A stretch of 64,000 nt of DNA from Ficedula albicollis. Its lineage: Eukaryota; Chordata; Aves; Passeriformes; Muscicapidae. Shown here piece after piece: positions 27,201 to 39,200 of this stretch. The stretch covers positions 17,323,820-17,387,819 of the forward strand of contig NC_021681.1 in the NCBI RefSeq assembly GCF_000247815.1, written 5' to 3'. Within the stretch, counting starts at the first letter, position 1, and each line of letters opens with the position of its first letter. The translations under genes were made by a program, and so were the position numbers. The notes under the pieces were generated by a model. That model was not told where the DNA came from. It did no database searches and saw only the letters and a list, made by a program, of their open reading frames with translations.

Positions 27201-30200
27201 TCAGGTGCAGGGTGGTCGCATTAAGCTATTCCATGCAGATCTTGTCTTCCTCCTTGTGTTCTGAGCCCCAGACCCCATTGCTCTGCTGGAAGAGGTAACA
27301 TGGCTTAACTCCAGGCACAGGTGCCCAGCATGTTCCCTCTGACCATAGCAAGCTCTCACATGCTCTGGATTACCCCAGCTGTGACTTGTGCCTTCTGGAA
27401 GCTGCTTTTCTCTCCCTCAGCTCCTGATATTTAGAACACATCTGACTAGGAGTTATAGAGCAGCTCCACATTCTTCTTTCCTCTCAAGCTTGCAGGACTG
27501 CTGCAGTGGGGTGCATTTGAGGAGCAGCTCACCCCCCAGTGATCCAGAGCTGGGAAGGAATCTCTGTCCCTGCAGGTTTTGGCATCAGCCCACAGGGCAT
27601 TGCAGCCTTCCCAGGGCAATCTGGTTCGTTACCCTGAGCTGACACAAACCAACCCATCAGATCCTGGGGCTTCTTTTCCCCCCAGATACAGGAGAGTGTC
27701 CAACCTTACCCGTGTTACCTGATCCTTGAAAGCCTGAACTGCAGATGCATCTCCCAGAGCCTGCCTCTGCCTTTGGGTGAGAGAGCAAGAGTAGCATTTC
27801 AATTCTGAATATCCATGGTCATATCCTGCATATCCTGTCATGGGTGCAAAGTTCCTGGGTGCTTCCCAGGATGGCATTTCGCAGAGCAAAGTGGGTAGTA
27901 TGTGCTGTTAGTTTTACTTCAAGAATAAAAGCATCCCTGGAAGGAAGATGCTCAGATATGAGCTTGCATTCAGTACCTCCAACATCAGAACAAGGATATC
28001 TCCAGGAAGCTGTAAAAGCCCAAACTACAGAATGGTAAAACAAAAGGCAGAACTTAATAGTCAGGTGGTAATTGCATCCAGCCAAAAGTGTCACTGTAGA
28101 TGAGATAGGAAGGTTTTACACTCCAGTGCTCAGCAGGAACAGGAATGGCAGGGTGTGCTGCAGCATTTGCTCATAGTGTTCATTTTGCAATGAGCACGTG
28201 CCTGTGACAAAGAGGAGATTTTGTTCACAGGTGTTTTGCTTTGTCCTTGAAAACAGGCTTGCATCTCCTTCTCTAGAGGCCGCAGTTCGAGGCAGGTGCA
28301 GGGGGGACTCCATGGCCAACCTTAGCCCAGGTGTGCATCTGTGCAGCTCAGGCTAGTGCTGGAAATTCCCTCTTCCCTTGCACCAAAGCCCATGGGAAGG
28401 GGAGGTGCTGCCTTTTGCAGTCTGCCCTGTTTTCTGTGCTTTGCTGTGACCTGGCTCACAGGGCAGGAAGGGCTTCCCAGGTGAGCATGGGCTGGCCCAG
28501 CTCACCCCTGTCCTCAGGCCCCTGTTCCCCCCGTGCTGCTCGGTGACAGTGGCGTGTCACCCACGGTCAGGAGACAGGCGTGTCACCCATCCCGCTGGCT
28601 GTCCCTGGCTGCCCCACGGCCGGGGTGCCCAGTGCCCCCGGGGGCACGGCCATGCCCTAACCCGCTGGCTGTCCCTGGCTGCCCCACGGCCGGGGTGCCC
28701 AGTGCCCCCGGCCACGCTGTCCCGCACCCCCTGGAGCCGGTGGCCATAGAGGGACCGAGGTTGCCATCTGCCGGTTCTGCTGCACAGGAACAGCAAGAGC
28801 CTGGCTCAGCCCTCTTGGAAGTGGCCCCTCCGGAGTGTGTTCTGATCCTGCTGGGGTCACAGGGCATTGCCCACGCATGAGCCAGCCCTTGGTCTCTGGT
28901 AGCCTTGTCCCCACGGGCAGGTTTTCCAGGGGACAGAGCAGGCAGCCCATTCCCATTTAGACCGTGCTGTTCCTGCCCTGCCCCGCCCGCACTGCCCCTG
29001 GGCCAGGATGTCCCTCCTGCCCTCCCTGTGGGGCCTGAAGTGTTGGCCTCTGGCACAAAACCCTCTGTGAGAATCCACAGGGCTCTTAATAAGGAAGCTC
29101 CTTCCCATTAAAGACCGATGTTTCTACTGCTGATGGTCACTGTCAGGTGCTTATTCCTCCTCTGGGCTTCTCTTAATTTCCTTTCTCTTTCGAGTTCTTG
29201 GCAAGTACTCCCAGGTTGGGAACGTGTGACTGCTGTAGGAGTGCCCCAGGAGTGAGCCCTGCACGTCTCACCTGGCCAGGCTCCCCAGCAGTGGCCAGGG
29301 TTGGAGCTGCAGGAACACTGGCTCCAGCCCTGCTCCTCCAGCCAGCCCTGCAAAATCACTGCTTTGCCTGCAGCAAGGCTGAGCTGGCATAATCAGCAAT
29401 AGCTCACTCAGGCATTGCTGAGAGGATGAGGTTACTTCTGTAAATCTATTATCTTTTTTGGCAATTAGCACTGATGGAGCCCTGGGAATACACGCAGGAA
29501 ACCCAGTTAAGCACATCTCTTGCTTATCAAGCCCAGTTAAACAAGTCCCCTGTGACACAGCCCTGCCACTGGTAGCACAACCCATACACACACCAAAGAT
29601 GATCTCTCGTGCTGGGATTGCTTTCCTGAGCACTGTGTGACCCCAGAGGTTTCCATTCAGTGCAGGTGCATTGAGAGATGGAAAGTGCTCACCCCAGCAT
29701 TCTGGAGATTGTGTGGAGGAACCTGTGGAGTCCCTGCATCTCCTGGATGCCAAAGGCTGGTGGCTCGTCCTGCCTGGGGACAGTGCTGTGCTGTGCTGTG
29801 CTGTGCTGTGCTGTGGTGGGAGCTGGTGGGGCAGGGCTCGGGGCCTGGGCCTGACCACACATGTGGAGCTGGGCTGGGGGAGCGAGCGCGCGCTGTTTGC
29901 TCTGGCCCAGGAAGACAGATGTGTGTGTTTGTTTTCCGTGCTATCTTTCGCACGGCGTTTGTTTTGCTTGTCAAGCGTTTCAGGAGATAAAATGACCTAA
30001 AGGGAGATTATTTTATCCTAATTTAAGCTGTCAATTTATCACTGACTTCTGCTTGTCTGCGCCAGCAGGACAGCTTACTCTGAGTCCCTGGGGAAGCCTC
30101 AGCTAGAAAGTGAGAATTTGGGGGGGATTTGCTGCAGTCTCCCAGCTAATCTGTGCTTATGACAGCAACTGCAAGCTGCTCCCCTGTCCCCTGTGTCGTA

Positions 30201-33200
30201 TTAGTTCCCATCACTGTGGACTGGCTTGGCTTCCCAGGGGCCTCCCCTGTGTAACTGGGCCCTGGGGTTGTTTTCCTCGTGCCGCAGGCTGGTGGAAGAG
30301 TTCATGCTGCTGGCGAACATGGCCGTGGCCCATCAGATCTACCGCTCCTTCCCCGAGCAGGCCTTCCTCCGCCGCCACCCCCCGCCCCAGAACAAGCTGC
30401 TCAAAGACCTCATGGACTTCTGCAACCAAGTGGGGCTGGACATGGACTGCAGCAGCGCGGGGACCCTGCACGTGAGTGCGCTGGGCCGCGGGGGGCACGG
30501 TGTGATGGTGTGTTTGTGGTGCGTGTGCTTTATTCCCAAGCAAAGCTGACAGCTGTGCCATGCCAAAACAAAACACCTCCCTCTCTCACTATTGATCCCT
30601 TTGGTGCTGAGCAGGGGTGGCCCAGCCTGTCCTGGTCAGCCATGTAGTGCCCAGAGGTTAGAGCAGGATGGGAAAGACCTTGTAAGTGACCCTGCACTGC
30701 CCTCCCTGCAATGGGAGGGATGTTTCAGTGTAGGAGCACTCACTGAGCCACTCAGATTTCCTTCTCTGGGCAGGGTATTTGCTCCATACCACAAAGAAAG
30801 CAGCTCTGCAAGGAGCTGTGTCTGTCTGGGCTGCTGCAGGTCTCAGGGAGGGCAGGGTGGGGAGTGGGGTGACTGGGAAGGACATGAGAGCAATGCTGGG
30901 AAAGGTCAGATGCAGCCAGTGCAAGAAGTATCCAGCCACTCCTCTCTGAGCATGTCCTGAGGCTGAACTCCAGCTGAACAGCACAGCACAGGTTCCAGGA
31001 TTTTCTTTACTCACCACAACTGGACTGTGGATAATCCTCTGTTAATCCCATCCCTGCTGGCCGCCTGCAAGCCCCTGCATCAGCTGGGACTGCTTTCCCT
31101 GCTTGCTGGCTGTGCCCAGCCTATGTCAGCAGATGTAGGGCTGCTCACTCAGCTCCCCTCCTGCACTTTGAACCCTCCAGCCCCTCCTCACTGCTACCCC
31201 CAGGCATGACCTCCTGTATCCATGTCTCCCCAGAGTCCCATTAGTCTGTGCTGAAGCTCTCAGGAGCTGGATGGGAGCCAGGCACAGGTTGAGAGAGGGT
31301 TTACAGGCTCTCTCTCAACACTGCACAGCTGGGGACAGAGCAGCAGTCCCCATGCCCTGGGTGCTGCCTGCCACTAACCCCAGGAGGAGAGCCAGTGCTC
31401 AGGACTGTGTATGCAATCCTACTGGGGCTGCTGGAATCACAGCAAAGACCAATTTCATGTGCACCTTTTGGCTTACAAGGGGATTTTCAGGAAAAAGGGG
31501 AGTTTGGCTTTGACAAGCTTCTGTTAGCACCAGTAAGGTCTGCCTGGGTCCCTTTACCACCATAACATGCCAACACTGAATGCTCTCTCTTTTCTCCTCC
31601 AGAAAAGCTTAAGTGAAATATTTGGTGCTGACAAATATTCCAGAGCAAGGAAAGAAGTGCTGACCTACATGTTCTCCAGGCCCATGCAGGTGAGAACAAT
31701 GCTGTGCTGTCAGGCATGTCTGCTTGTAGCTTTCTGCTGTGGCTCCATCTTCAACCCTTGCCCCTTCTGTGTTACCAAGCTGGTTGTTGCACACAGAGGG
31801 AGTGAATGAATACTGAACGTGGTGTTCCAGGGCTGCCAGCAGCTTCCTGTACAGCTGGCAGTGGGAGTATCCCTTGAGCAACAAAAGCTCCACTGGATAA
31901 CAAGGTCAGGCTGAGTCTTTCCTCACTGCCCCCTGTGTCCCTGTTATCACTGCTTGGGATATTTCACCCTTGAAGTTGCATGAGGGCTGTTAGCAGACTC
32001 TCAAGGACCCAGCCCTGTGAGCAGCTGGTGGTGGGCTCCATGGTTCATGTTTGTGCCATTTCTTCACATTGTGGTGTCCCAACTGGTCCAAAGAAGGAAT
32101 TAAGACTGGGGGTGTGAAACTGGTCATAAGCACAGCCCAGTGCCTGCTCGTGGAAGAAGGCAAGTTCTAGAAACCCTTCAGTCTCCCTCCTCCCCAGGTG
32201 GCTTTCTTTGACAATCTCTGTAAGCACAGCTGGTGCCTGCTCGTGGAAGAAGGCAAGTTCTAGAAACCCTTCAGTCTCCCTCCTCCCCAGGTGGCTTTCT
32301 TTGACAATCTCTGCATGGAGGCTTGTGCTTCTCACACCAATTGTCTGTTTGGTACATCTGTAGCTCAGGACACTTATTTGGGTGTTTATCACCATCATAA
32401 AAAGTTTTTGTGAGGTATCAGCTGCATTTGCAGCTGGGCACAGCATAACTCTTCTGAGGAAAGTCCTACTCCATGGGGAGAAGGGCACGTTTCTGAAATG
32501 ATCTCTCTGCTGTGGCCTGCTTATCCCTGCAGGAATGAATCAGCTTCCCAACATCACTCATTTGACTGTCACTCTTCTAATTAGCTTATTTGCTTCATTT
32601 ACTCATGAGCAATTGCCTGAAGTCCTGTTGTATTTCCGGGACTTAATGCTTGTTTGCAACTGGGGCTGGGCTTTGAGGACATTTAGTAAATCGCTCTCTC
32701 ATGTGTGTCCAGCTCAGGAGGGCTGCTTTGGAAAGAGCAGGAAGTGTCCTCTGGAGCTGGGTGTGTTGTCTCAGATCCCATGTCCTGCTGTGGGTTATCC
32801 TGGTCCCTTCCCCACATCCTCCTTTTCTGGTGGAAGGTGCACTGATGACATGAATTCCTTTGAGTCCCTCTCTGGTCCTGCTGACTGTGGCACGAGCCTG
32901 GGCTTTGCCAGTAGCAGCACATGGACCAAGCCTGGCTACTGGCCAGGATTGATGAACCAGGAGAAAGTTCTGCAGTGGCAGCAAGGAGGGGATTGGCTTT
33001 TGGGGACCCACTGACTTGCTGAGATCTTGCCACTGGGTTGTCCTGAGACTGTGGTTGGAGAAGTGGTGGCAGTGCTTTCAGATACCACACAGTGGCTCGC
33101 ATTATGATTTAGCCTTGTGAATACATTAGGTCATTACATGAAAGAGCTATCAAGGTTTTGGGGATGAAGTCTTCTGCAGTGAAAGTACCAGACAGAGAAA

Positions 33201-36200
33201 GAGGCACTTCTAAAGGAGATATTCCATGAGACATGATTTTGGCAGGAACTAGTCTCATTCCATCATCAGAAGACAAAGGTGCCTGTATGTTCAGGTGTGC
33301 TGTGCAGTCCACTCATACATGGCAAACTTGCTGCACATTCCCATTATAGGCAAAACACCTTGGAAAGGGGAAAACAGCTTCCAGGAGGAAGGAGCTTTCC
33401 ACTGCAAGGAGTATTTTTTTTGCTGTCTGCCACCAGCATGAGAGCAGATGGAAGAACCATCCCCATCCTGCTGGACGTCATGGTCCCTCATGGGGAGAGG
33501 ACAGATTTGAGGTTGGCAGCTGCAGAGCACAGCCACTGAGGGGCCCAGGCTGGTGGTGAGGGCTGGGCCATTGCTCTGACAGATGGTGCAGCGAGACTGT
33601 CTGGTCAGGGCTCTGAGAAGTCACCTGTATCCCTGCTCACATTGCAGCTCCCAGTGATAAAGCTGATGTTTCAGGGACAAGGCTGCAGCTAAATCAGCCT
33701 AAACAGCCTGTCCACAGGTTTAACCCCTGATTGTGCCAAGCTTTGTGTCCTCCCTTTTCACTGCATGCTGGTGGTCAAGACATCAGCCTCTCGGAATAGG
33801 AGGGAGATGGGAAGCAACTGGTAATGTGTGTGCCTGAGGGAATGCCTGGATTGGCATGCCAGGAGCCTTGTAACAGATGAAGGAGCAGCGACACACCATT
33901 TTTCAGAGGCTCAGTCACTCAGGGATTCAATCTGTCCGTGAAAGCAAAGCTGCCCCTGGTTGGCTGGGACTGATTTATTTGCAGTTCTCCAGGGATTGCA
34001 GCAAACTTTGGGGATTTGAGACCTCTTGTGAGTCAAATCTGTTAAGGAGAAAACATCTGCTTCATGCCAGGCTGATGTCACTGGGTTGTGCTGTCACAGT
34101 GGTAAGGATGGGTGTCAGGCTCCCTGCAGGGTGCAACCTAGGGGAATATTTGTGCTGTGATACTCAAGCTGCTGCAAATGTCAGTGAGGGTCATGGGCTG
34201 CAAAAAGAGTGTCCACAATGGTGCTGGACCCCACAGTGGCTAGCATACCAATCAAGACAAAGTACCCCAGACAACAGCAACCAGCACAGGACCTTCAGTA
34301 TCTTTTCTAACTTTAAACAACATGGGGTATAACTTGAAACACTGCTGGCATAGGGCAGGAATGGGCCTTTCCCAGTGTCTTTCTCAGAGCAGGAATTTTG
34401 ACTCTGCTTTCTGCCTGCCTGGGATTGTAGACACCTTCCTGCCTTCTGCCCAGAAGCCTGGCACAAGTGCCTGGAAGCTCCCTGTGATTCCATGCTGTCT
34501 GTCAGCACAAGAGCACTCATCCCCTGCTGCAGCAGCCTCTGGAGCTCGGCATGTCTCCATGCCCAGCCTCATTCGGTGGGAGCCGAGCTAATTGAGTGGA
34601 GACCGTACTTTGTGGAGTCCATCAGAAACAATTTAATTCTGGGTTGTGGAAATTGGCAGCCAGCACAGCTCCTATCCCAGCTCTTGGGTCTCATAATAAG
34701 GCTGGGACTGATGCTGCTTTTTTTAACCTGCTCTGTTTACTTGCCCGGATCAGTGCGTTGCTGCTCAGCAGGAGCTGGCTGCGCCACTGGCCTGGAGAGC
34801 AGAGGATACAGCTGCCCAAACCAAGGATCCCAGGACGGCTCTGTAATCAGAGCTGGCTACTCCTGTTTTTTTTAAATCACTTGCTCTTATTTTTAAATGG
34901 GTTCATTCAATCGCCACTGTGCCGTGACCCCGCCGCCACCCCCCTGACCTGCACAGCCTCCCCTCCCCGCCTGGGCTCAGCCCCCAGTGTTTTCCCAGCC
35001 CCAAGAGCTGGTGTTTCACAGATGTAAAAATAAAAGCTGTAACCTGTGGGATAACAGGGGTGACACTGGAGAGGTTCCTGCTGAAGAGGCTGCTGAGCAG
35101 TGCTGCCGCTGTTGCTCTGGTGTTGGTTTAGATGGGCAGTTCAGCCACTCAGTTCCTCAGCTGTCACGGTGGGATGGAGCAGCAGGGATCACAGCAGGGC
35201 TGTCTCTCCTTCTTGGAAGCCACTGATATCTGCCCCCAGTGCTCTCCAAGCATGCACAATGGGTGTGTAAAGCCTGCAGCCAGACCCAGAACCAAAGAGC
35301 CAGCATGGGAGCTGCTCTGTGAGGCCCCTTGGTGGGAGAGCATCTGAGGTGGGCACAGAACAAGCTGGGCTCTCCCCTGGAACGTGAGAGGATGGCAGAT
35401 GAGCCCCAACACCTGAGCAGAAGCAGGAAGCTGCTTAGACCCATGGTGATGTGAAAGTTAATGCAGTCCTTGGGGCCAGGTAGGGACAGCTGGCAGCCAG
35501 CAGCTCCCTGCAAGGTTATGCCCCTTTTATTCTGTGCCGAGTTTCTGCAGTGCCTGTGCAGCCCAAAGTGAGCAGCAGGTGAAGGACCACCAGCAGACAG
35601 GATGCCTTCAGAAGAGCCATTGGCTGCTGGCTGGCTGTGTCTCCAGCCTCATGGCACCACCCTTGCTCACACCCTTCCCTTGTTTCTCCCCCCCGTCAGA
35701 TGGCTCTCTACTTCTGCACCGGTGTCCTGAAGGATGAGACCCTCTTCCACCACTACGCCCTGAACGTGCCCTTGTACACGCACTTCACGTCTCCCATCCG
35801 CCGCTACGCCGACATCGTGGTGCACCGCCTGCTCTGCGCCTCGCTCGGTGCGTGCTGCTCCCCACACGGGCTGGCAGTGCCTGCCTCCAGCAGGAGGGAG
35901 CACGGGCGTGCTATTGTCACTGTCCCCTTTGCAGGAGCCAGATCCCCCATCAAGATGGAGAAAGAGGCCATCCAGAAACAGGCAGATCACTGCAATGACC
36001 GGAAGATGGCTTCCAAGAGGGTGCAGGAGCTCAGTGCTGACCTCTTCTTCTCTGTCTTTGTCAGGGTAAGACCCAAAGCTGTCTTCTCCCAAGGCATCTG
36101 TGGATTTCCCTATGAAGGCCCAGCCTACATGCTACTGGGGAGGGGGCTGTGTCTGCCCACTTGGCTTTAGGAAAGGCAGACAGTGAGAGGACGACACAGC

Positions 36201-39200
36201 AACCACCAGTGTTGGATTCCAGGACCTGGAGATGCTGTCTTCCCATTGGGGATTGCTGAATGAGATGTGCTGTGTAGTGACAGCCCTGTGTCTTGACAGG
36301 AATGTGGTCCTCTGGAGTCAGAAGCCATGGTGATGGGTGTCCTGAGCAAGGCCTTTGATGTCCTGGTGCTGAAGTTTGGAGTCCAGAAGCGCATCTACTG
36401 CAATGTAAGTACCTCACCAGTGTGAGACAGTGCCAATGCTGCCTTGCCAGAGCAGCCTGGCATCACTGCAGGCAGTGGCTGTCCTGGTGCCCTTTTGTGC
36501 CAGCCCTGCAACAGAAGAAGCTGTGCCCAAGCTGGGCCAGCCAGAGGGGAGGGAACATTCCCAGAGTTTGCCTTCCATCCCTCAGCCCAGGCAAGCACAA
36601 GGGACTGGATCAGCCCAGTCTCTGAGGACCAGCTTCTCCCTGTGATGTGCTGGGGTTGATCTAGCCTAGGTAAAAGGGAATAAAGCCAGATTCAGGGGAA
36701 CAGAGATGGGCATGGATCTGAAGCAAGGACAGGGAGCGAGGCTGGTTTTCATTTCATTTAATCAGACAGTTTATCTGGGGCTGTGACAGCAGCATTGTGG
36801 GCCAGCACCTGCAGTTGATGACAGCATCCTCTCTTAATAACCTGGTTATATGGCTGGCAATGACATCTTTAAACAGGACATAGAGTGTGATATATGGGCT
36901 GGTGGTGTATCGCAGCAGCCCCTGATTTACGTGCTAGGCTCAGCTCAGGGGCTGCTGCATGCCAGTTGTTAAAGGGCTGCAGAGGCAGCGTGCTGGGCAA
37001 AGCAGCCTCAGCCCCATCCTCAGGTGAGGTGGAGGAGAGCTGAGGGGGGCATATTCCCAACACTCTCCCTGCCTGCAGGCGCTGCCCTTGGTGGACTTCC
37101 GCTTCCAGAAGGCAGGGAAGAAGCCAGAGCTGACACTCCTGTGGGAACCAGAGGAGCTGGAGGAGGAATCTGTGCCCCAGGTAAGACCCCCACAACATGG
37201 GACAGGCTCACAACACCATGGGGCTAGCATGGAAGCTGTGGACAACATGTGGATCCTGTGATGTCTGCAGGGACGGGTCTAGGAGGCAGGACTTGCCTCA
37301 CAGGGTGTCAGGTCCTGCTGCCCCTCTGTGTCCCTTTCCCAGTGAGCCCAACTTCAGCCTCATCTTCCTTTGCCATCCAGACCAGTCCCATCACTGCCCT
37401 CACAATCTGACCCCTCCAGCTTTCAGTCTTTGCCCTGCCTGCTGTGTGCCCTGCCTGCCAATTCATTTTCTTCCAGGAATTGAATTAACATGTTGTTTAC
37501 TTCCTCCTTCCAGATCATCAGTTAAGATGTTGAGTAACATCAGGCCTAAGGCAGCTTCTGTCTAGACCCTTCCCCCATCCTGGCACTCTTTGCCCTTGAC
37601 ATGGCTTTTTCCTGGGGTTTCCGTCTTGTGACAGGGTTGAGCCTCAATTAGAAGAAATTTTTTAAATTCAGACTTCCTGAAATGCAGTGTCAAATGGTTT
37701 AACAGCATCTAGAAATCTCTCTCTTGTGTCCCTGTCATCTATTAACTTGGTAACTCAATCAAAGGGAGCAATCATGTTTGTCTAGCTTGATTAAGTGGTG
37801 CTTCTCTGCCAGCTTTTGTCTGGCATGGCTGTAAAACCCCAGCTGTGTTGCCTGCTGTGATCCCTGCCTGAAGGGCTGAATCCCAGCCTCTCCCTGCACC
37901 ACTCCAGGGGCTCTGCACTTGAGCCCCAATTCCACCCAAGCCCAGCACATCCCATCCTTGCCCGCTTAGGGATCCTGACCCAGACTGGGCTGGCCCTCCC
38001 AGCTGGGGTGATGCGTGTGCTGGAGGGTCCTTCCCTTCCCAGGGTGGATGTTGTGATCAGAGCTGGATCTGGCTCTGCAAACATTTCTGCAGGCCTCCCT
38101 CCCTTTGAAGCTGAGCTTTCCTCTCTCAGCTTGGCTCAGAGAAGCCCCATGGATGCAGCCTGGAGTGGCCTCAGTTCCCCCTTTCCTACAGGAGCAGGGA
38201 TCACTTACACCCTAGCAGGGAGCTGATGAAAAATGATGTCCCAGCGTGAGCAGGGCCCATTTTGGTTAAGCAAACAGTTGGTAAAGGAAACTCCTCCACA
38301 AACCTTCCACACCTCCTAACAAAACACTGGAGCTCTCCCATGGGATCAGTTTCTGCAGTGCCTGTGAGCTATCCTCCGAGCCAGCAGATCCCTGAGTTTA
38401 TAAATCTCCAGTCCTGGGATGAGCCAGATTACTGTGAGCCATGCTGAAGTCTGGTAAATGTCACCTGGACACCCCACAGCACCAAGCACCCCAGCTCCCC
38501 ACCTGGCCCCAGCACTTCCTGGTTCCTGGTTTAGCTGAGCCTGGCCAGGCAGTGGGAGCATCAGGGAAGGTTGTTAGTGAGAAGCTGTTTGTTTGGCCCT
38601 GCCACAGAGGGGAGATGTTGCCCCCATTTCTCTCTGATCTCCAGGAGATGACCAGGGCCTCAGTGGACATCACTCAGGTGTGGAGTAAGAAGTGGATCTA
38701 AGACTCAGGGGATGTGATGTGAAATTGTGCTGTTTCACGGCAGTTCAGCAAAGGGATGAGGCAGGATTTCAAGGGAGAATCCTGATACTCCCCCTTTGAC
38801 TCCCCAATATGTGGGGGGCTTCCCCATGAGCACCACCCCCTGCACTGCAGCCAGCTGGGGTGGGCAGGGGCTGGTGCTCAGTAGCTCTCAGCTCTCTGGC
38901 AGCCAGTTGTAATAGGATTTTCCTGCAGGTTGCTCCTCACCGGCTACTTTGGTACCTTTAAGTCTCAATGAGATTTTCCTGTTCTGAATGATTAATCTGG
39001 AGCAGCTGGCACTGGATGAGCTGGGAGAGGTTGGACAAGGTTACACTGGTAGCTCTGTGCCTGCTTCTCCTGGAGCCAGCCGTGAGCAGATGGGCCCAGC
39101 AAGCCCTGCTACAGCACAGGGCTTGGGGACAGGCTCCAGCAAGCAAAGTCCCCAAATGCCTGGGCATCACCCCAGGACAACCCTTCCCAATGTCCCAGCC

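Larger units (their letters stand above)
2946..30287 (+). other. DIS3L2: 27.3-kb DIS3L2 intron
   Basis: This intron runs from donor gtaagt at 2946 to acceptor gccgcag at 30281-30287. I found no coding exon with a recognisable family, no tRNA and no rRNA. It holds a T/G/T homopolymer block (3142-3237), short tandem duplications at about 9.0, 11.0, 12.4, 17.5, 20.8, 21.3 and 28.6 kb, and a probable CR1 fragment at about 18.15-18.52 kb. AT-rich stretches such as 14.5-15.0, 21.9-22.3 and 23.5-24.2 kb look like low-constraint intron or conserved non-coding DNA; I cannot tell which without alignment. Confidence 0.85.
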
